Below are positions 5,005 through 8,304 of a DNA stretch of 8,304 bases, piece by piece. Source of the stretch: Lachnospiraceae bacterium UBA1258. GTDB lineage: Bacteria; Bacillota; Clostridia; Lachnospirales; Lachnospiraceae. A model generated the notes under the pieces. The model had not been told where the DNA came from. It saw nothing but the letters and a program-made list of their open reading frames with translations, and did no database searches. Each line of letters starts with the position of its first letter. The stretch's first letter is position 1. The DNA lies in assembly GCA_002308235.1 (NCBI GenBank), contig DBVS01000037.1, forward strand, positions 8,280 through 16,583. Direction: 5' to 3'. Both the position numbers and the translations under genes were made by a program.

Positions 5005-8000
5005 TTATTCCTGATTTTTGGACTTTTTGATCGAATAAGCGATATAAACCGCTGCAATTGCGAGAGCCGCTATGACAAATACGATTCCGGCTTTTGTCAT
5101 TATGCCGGGGAATGCATCGGGCTTGGCAGCCAGTGCCGTTTCGCCATCGGTTATAGTCTCGGTCTCTGCATTTGTGGTTTTATCATCCTTATTGTCTTCG
5201 GGTGTCTGAACATTTTCCGGAGACGTATCTTTTGTTTCTTCTTTGGTTTCCGAAGGAGCGTCGCTCAAAGGAGCGTTTTCGTCGGGAACATCCTGTTCTT
5301 CCGTGTTCTGTTGTTCCTGAGTATTCTCAACCGTAGTGCCCGCAGCGGGAGGATTCGAAGGAGCAACGGTAATACGTCCCGGAGTTTCGGTTACGGGTGC
5401 TGCGGGAGTGGTATCGCCCGCCGGCTGATTTGAGGTTTCACCGGAGCCTGTCGAGGTTTCGGAACCACTGCCGGTTTCCGAACCGGACTGTGTGCCGGTG
5501 CCTTCGCCGCCCGGATTGTTTCCGGCATCAGCGGGAGTCGGGAAGGTATAGTAGTACCACCCGTCTCTTCCGTCAACACCGCCGGTTCCACCGGTAATTG
5601 TATTATATCCCCCCCAGTAGTAATCATAAGGACTTTCTGTCTTGTTATTGGATATCTTCAGTGCATAAGGATCGGTACCAAGGTACCCGGCGGTCGCTTC
5701 GCTCATTTGTGTGCCGAAGAAATAGTAGTTAAGGTATTCTGCGGAACGTGTTCTTTGTGCGGTATCGGAACCGTGAGGATCGCCGGTCTGAAGCTTTCTT
5801 AAATTGAATTTAACATAATTATCCGCATCGTAACCAAGGTTTCTGTATACCGACTTGGCTATCTCCGCGCCGAGGCAGTCTGCGGTACAGCCGTCGTTGT
5901 AGTCGTTTACGGTGTTTTCAATAACGATGGCTCTTCCGCCGCTTGCAAGTGTTGCAACCAGATCGCTCTGATCGAAGGGAAGTCTGGTAGCATAACCGTA
6001 AGCGCCGTCTTCAAACTCGTAGAAGTGTCCGAAGTTCATGAAGTGACGGAAAAGTTCTGTCTCTCTTACACGGTTGTGTCTTACGGAGTTGGCGATAACT
6101 TCGGTACCGGATGATATCTGGTAACTGTCGACTTTGGAACTGTCGTATGCGGTTCCGGCCCAGTCATATTCCTGACCTCTGTAAACGTATCTCCAAGGCG
6201 AAGGGCCCGTTGCGCCTGCGGCGCCGGGGATACATACATCGATTCTGTCATCAAATACTGCGGATACGAAAGCATATTTACCGTTAATGGAGAAGCCGGT
6301 TACGGCAAGTTTTGTGGGATCAAGCGTTTCCATTGATCTTGCAACGGATTCATCGGAACTTGCCTTTAAAGCTTCCAATGCATCGATAACTCTTGTTGCT
6401 GCCCAGGCTTCTGCCATTTCGTTGCTGACTTCGTTAAGAGCTTCAGCGCCGTTTCTGTGATAAGGATAGAGTTCGTAAAAAGCACCTGTTCTCTTGCCCC
6501 ACGCATAGGAATTGGTTCTTGTATCGGTTACTACCGAGGGAAGAGAAACCACTGCGATACCCTGATCGAGATATGCAGCTATGGCGCCGTCAAAGCTTAA
6601 TAATATCGGGATCTCTTTTTCTGTATTTCCGGAAGCCGCCAGCTGTTCATCGGTAGGATATGTAATATCAAAGCTGATATCCTTTGTAACGCTACCAACG
6701 GTGAGTTTCATCGTTACCGTTGCCTTGGTGGCTGAATATGTATAAACCTTAACGTAACTGCCATTAACCATGGCATATTCATAGTCCACCCACTTGTTCG
6801 AACTTGAAGACCATCTGTGTATCGGATCGCCGGCCTTGTGGAAATCTACGGAATACTCCGCATTGTCAGGAGCGCCGGGCTTAAAGCCGTACTCGTAGAA
6901 CTGAGCAAGGTTGAGGATCTCTGCTCTTCTTTCTTCCCAGTCTTCCGCATTCTTTACAACTCTGTCACTGCCAAAGAAACTGTATATATTGGGAAGTGTA
7001 TTCTGTCTGGGAAGATCCGAAGGATCGGGATATCTGGTATCTCCCCACTTAAGGCCGAAGAAGGCGGCTTCTAAAATATCCGCTGCTTCATCTGTAAGCA
7101 TTTTGTTCTTGAATTGCATAACAGTCTGTGCGCGCTCTACTGCCGCATCAAGGGCTGCCTGTGATTCTGCGGTATATACTCCCTTGGGGAAGGAAGCGGA
7201 ATTCATAAAGTCGATAAGTCTGGTGATTCTGTATTCGCTGTAAGCAAACTCATCCGTGCCGTTCCAGCCCGCAAGAGTTACAACGCCCCAGTCATAGGAT
7301 CTTGCACGTTCGTGATCGAAGTCCGTATAAAGGGAATCCTGGTTGTGGCTCCAGAAGATATCTGCGCTCTTGGCCGCACTTCCTTCACGCACGGGAACCG
7401 TGATGAATTCGGGAATCTCTTCCGCATCGTCTTTCTCAGCGTCCGGTTCGTCATCGCCTTCGGCTTCATCTTCATCTCCATCGGTGGCATCGTTACCTTC
7501 GCCTTCAGTGGCATCTCCGTCAGCGTCATCGTTTCCTTCGCCTTCGGCGCCATCTTCACCATCGGCATCGTCGTTACCTTCGCCTTCGGTGGCATCTGCG
7601 TCAGCGTCGTCCGTGTCTTCGGCATCGGCATCTTCTTTGTTTTCGCCGTCACCGGTACCGTCGGTGCTTTCTACCGAAGATGCATTTTCAGGGGCAGATG
7701 CTTCTTCGCCATCATCGGTGCTTTCGTCTGTTTCCGAAGTGTTCCCGGCGGGAGCTTCTTCGGGCGATGCAGAAGGTACCTCAGAAGATGTTTCTTCGGA
7801 AGTATCGCCTTCTTCGGGCGTTGTTGCAGGCGCCTCAGAAGGTATTGCTACTAAAGTGCCGCCTTCTTCGGGCGTAGCGGAAGGTGTCCCGGCAGGTGCT
7901 CCTTCGGTTGTTTCACCGGGTGCTGCGGGAGGTGCCGGGGGTAAAGGCTTTATAAATTCGGGATTGGGGGCCTGTTCATATCCGGTTACCGGTCTGTTGA

Positions 8001-8304
8001 TATCGTTGATCTTTAATTCAAGTCCGAATTCCGTGCCGTTACCGGGCTTAACTCCCTCGATCTGAAGTGCAATCTCGATCACATAACCGATGGGGTTTTC
8101 ATCTTCATCATACATGTAATCTCCGCCGATGGCTTTTATGACGTTCATGTACTCGGGATGATTGGGATCTCCCAAAGGACTAGAAAGTGAAGGAATGTTT
8201 GAGTTTCTGAAATATGCGTAGGTTCCGTCGGGGTTTATAAGGATTGCGCCCGCTACGTCGGTTTCGTAACTCGTTCTGTCATTGTAAAGGTCAAAGCCAA
8301 GGAC
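5005..8304 (-). CDS. Surface-anchored CE15 glucuronoyl-esterase-like protein with CBM9-like module (5' end outside window)
   Basis: The frame is open to the right edge, so the N-terminus and signal peptide are missing; 1099 residues are visible (numbered here from the first). Order: CBM9-like beta-sandwich (about 1-110 and 300-345, split), acidic/Pro-rich insert (111-298), FIVAR-like helices (377-420), CE15 esterase (about 437-865), a tail and Thr/Glu/Pro-rich stalk, and one membrane helix (1072-1092) before KKSKNQE. CE15 enzymes cleave the ester between glucuronoxylan glucuronate and lignin. Family marks are EDWEERRAEILNLAQFYEYG, KRTGAFYELYPYH, TRVIDALEAL, and VTGFSINGKYAF with Ser672 (codon 6289-6291). 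His844 (5773-5775) aligns with the catalytic His. The usual GCSR is GFSI and the canonical Glu is Ala695; Asp801 (5902-5904) may be the acid. The CE15 fold call is strong, activity is uncertain. It seems to be a separate unit from the cysE operon. Confidence 0.85.
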   Translation of the reverse strand, partial: VLGFDLYNDRTSYETDVAGAILINPDGTYAYFRNSNIPSLSSPLGDPNHPEYMNVIKAIGGDYMYDEDENPIGYVIEIALQIEGVKPGNGTEFGLELKINDINRPVTGYEQAPNPEFIKPLPPAPPAAPGETTEGAPAGTPSATPEEGGTLVAIPSEAPATTPEEGDTSEETSSEVPSASPEEAPAGNTSETDESTDDGEEASAPENASSVESTDGTGDGENKEDADAEDTDDADADATEGEGNDDADGEDGAEGEGNDDADGDATEGEGNDATDGDEDEAEGDDEPDAEKDDAEEIPEFITVPVREGSAAKSADIFWSHNQDSLYTDFDHERARSYDWGVVTLAGWNGTDEFAYSEYRITRLIDFMNSASFPKGVYTAESQAALDAAVERAQTVMQFKNKMLTDEAADILEAAFFGLKWGDTRYPDPSDLPRQNTLPNIYSFFGSDRVVKNAEDWEERRAEILNLAQFYEYGFKPGAPDNAEYSVDFHKAGDPIHRWSSSSNKWVDYEYAMVNGSYVKVYTYSATKATVTMKLTVGSVTKDISFDITYPTDEQLAASGNTEKEIPILLSFDGAIAAYLDQGIAVVSLPSVVTDTRTNSYAWGKRTGAFYELYPYHRNGAEALNEVSNEMAEAWAATRVIDALEALKASSDESVARSMETLDPTKLAVTGFSINGKYAFVSAVFDDRIDVCIPGAAGATGPSPWRYVYRGQEYDWAGTAYDSSKVDSYQISSGTEVIANSVRHNRVRETELFRHFMNFGHFYEFEDGAYGYATRLPFDQSDLVATLASGGRAIVIENTVNDYNDGCTADCLGAEIAKSVYRNLGYDADNYVKFNLRKLQTGDPHGSDTAQRTRSAEYLNYYFFGTQMSEATAGYLGTDPYALKISNNKTESPYDYYWGGYNTITGGTGGVDGRDGWYYYTFPTPADAGNNPGGEGTGTQSGSETGSGSETSTGSGETSNQPAGDTTPAAPVTETPGRITVAPSNPPAAGTTVENTQEQQNTEEQDVPDENAPLSDAPSETKEETKDTSPENVQTPEDNKDDKTTNAETETITDGETALAAKPDAFPGIMTKAGIVFVIAALAIAAVYIAYSIKKSKNQE
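5029..5091 (-). other. C-terminal transmembrane anchor of the CE15 protein
   Basis: A single hydrophobic stretch, from AGIVFVIAALAIAAV to IAYSI, is followed by the basic tail KKSKNQE, which by the positive-inside rule should lie in the cytoplasm. There is no LPXTG sorting motif before it, so the protein should be held in the membrane itself and not linked to the wall by sortase. Confidence 0.85.
5110..5529 (-). other. Low-complexity Thr/Glu/Pro/Gly stalk of the CE15 protein
   Basis: About 140 residues between the esterase and the membrane helix are almost free of aromatic and large hydrophobic residues: first Gly/Ser/Thr-rich (GSETGSGSETSTGSGET), then Pro/Thr (PAAPVTETPG), then Glu/Asp/Thr-rich. 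This is typical of an extended wall-spanning stalk that lifts catalytic domains off the membrane. Confidence 0.8.
7468..7590 (-). repeat. Tandem in-frame coding repeat (EGEGNDDADGD-type, three copies)
   Basis: Three imperfect copies of a 13-14 codon unit are visible: TEGEGNDDADGEDG, AEGEGNDDADGDA and TEGEGNDATDGDED, followed by a decayed fourth (EAEGDD). At DNA level the unit is 39-42 bp and is recognisable on the plus strand by repeated TTCGCCTTC blocks. All changes keep the reading frame, which suggests growth by slippage or unequal recombination under selection for an open frame. Confidence 0.8.
7747..7884 (-). repeat. Imperfect Pro/Thr/Glu coding repeats (TPEEG blocks)
   Basis: Three related blocks, PSATPEEGGTLVAIPSEAP, ATTPEEGDTSEETSSEVP and SASPEEAPAG, follow each other at about 18-23 codon spacing. 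On the plus strand the CCTTCTTCGGGCG-type core recurs. The repeats belong to the low-complexity insert and are of a different type from the acidic array next to them. Confidence 0.65.

Larger units (their letters stand above)
7411..7974 (-). other. Acidic and Pro-rich low-complexity insert within the CBM9-like region
   Basis: About 188 codons with no globular character. The N-terminal side is Pro/Thr/Glu-rich (PPAPPAAPGETTEGAPAG and several PEEG blocks); the C-terminal side is almost only Asp, Glu, Gly and Ala (GEGNDDADGEDGAEGEG and similar). It lies between two sequence blocks that look like consecutive parts of one CBM9 domain. The borders share the tetrapeptide PEFI, and a 9-bp direct repeat AATTCGGGA occurs at 7406-7414 and 7955-7963 on the plus strand. 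Confidence 0.75.

Noticed and set aside
5008..5110. LPXTG-type cell-wall sorting signal at the C-terminus of the CE15 protein
   Set aside because: No LPXTG-like pentapeptide precedes the hydrophobic segment (the sequence there is KPDAFPGIMTK), so it is best read as a simple membrane anchor.
7468..7884. Possible CRISPR array because of regularly recurring short blocks
   Set aside because: The blocks are imperfect, lack unique spacers of constant length, and preserve the reading frame of a protein, so they are coding repeats.
7343..8065. Long plus-strand open frame encoding a Ser/Pro-rich protein, and overlapping frames at 7312-7854
   Set aside because: They are antisense shadows of the Asp/Glu/Gly-rich repeat: codons such as GAA, GAC and GGC read as Ser and Phe/Ala-type codons on the other strand and lack stops. 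No ribosome-binding site or domain, while the minus-strand frame runs through as part of a clear CE15 protein.
8173..8175. TTG at 8173-8175 as the start codon of the CE15 gene
   Set aside because: The frame continues upstream without a stop to the window edge, and the upstream residues (for example GAILINPDGTYAYF) fit the CBM9-like domain. The real start is outside the window.

Overview
The window reads as part of a Bacillota (Clostridia) chromosome, most plausibly a fibre-degrading, gut- or rumen-type member of the Lachnospiraceae. This rests on the gene families (SigH-type sigma factor, Mini-III, a DUF6273-type lipoprotein, a membrane-anchored plant-cell-wall esterase), the Gram-positive surface architectures and the cysE/mrnC/rlmB/sigH order. 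It is inference, with no database comparison behind it. Every gene I can support lies on the minus strand, so the window is read from right to left.

Right part (8304 to 5005): one very large gene, cut at its 5' end by the window edge. It encodes a multidomain surface protein with a CBM9-like module, a long acidic/Pro/Thr low-complexity segment that appears to sit inside that module, a short FIVAR-like helical stretch, a CE15 (glucuronoyl esterase) catalytic domain, a Thr/Glu/Pro-rich stalk and one C-terminal membrane anchor. The expected CE15 active-site Ser and His are visible, but the canonical catalytic Glu is Ala and the oxyanion Arg is Ile. A strong stem-loop (4960-4988) closes this unit.

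Middle and left part (4941 to 581): a compact operon that starts from a good sigma-A-like promoter placed so close to cysE that the message should be almost leaderless. The order is cysE (serine O-acetyltransferase), mrnC (Mini-III, 23S rRNA maturation), rlmB (23S rRNA 2'-O-methyltransferase), sigH (sigma factor), a MATE transporter and a divergent-PAP2 (YuiD/DUF212) membrane protein. Adjacent genes overlap or lie within 13 bp of each other. This is the Bacillota cysE-cysS-mrnC-rlmB-yacP-sigH neighbourhood with cysS and yacP missing. It links cysteine synthesis, rRNA processing and modification, and a stress or stationary-phase sigma factor in one transcript.

Left edge (515 to 1): the 5' part of a lipoprotein gene with a clear lipobox and a DUF6273 domain, probably with its own promoter in the 65-bp gap.

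The most unusual content is the CE15 protein: a divergent active site and a carbohydrate-binding module apparently split by about 190 low-complexity residues. No mobile element, CRISPR array, tRNA or rRNA was seen.
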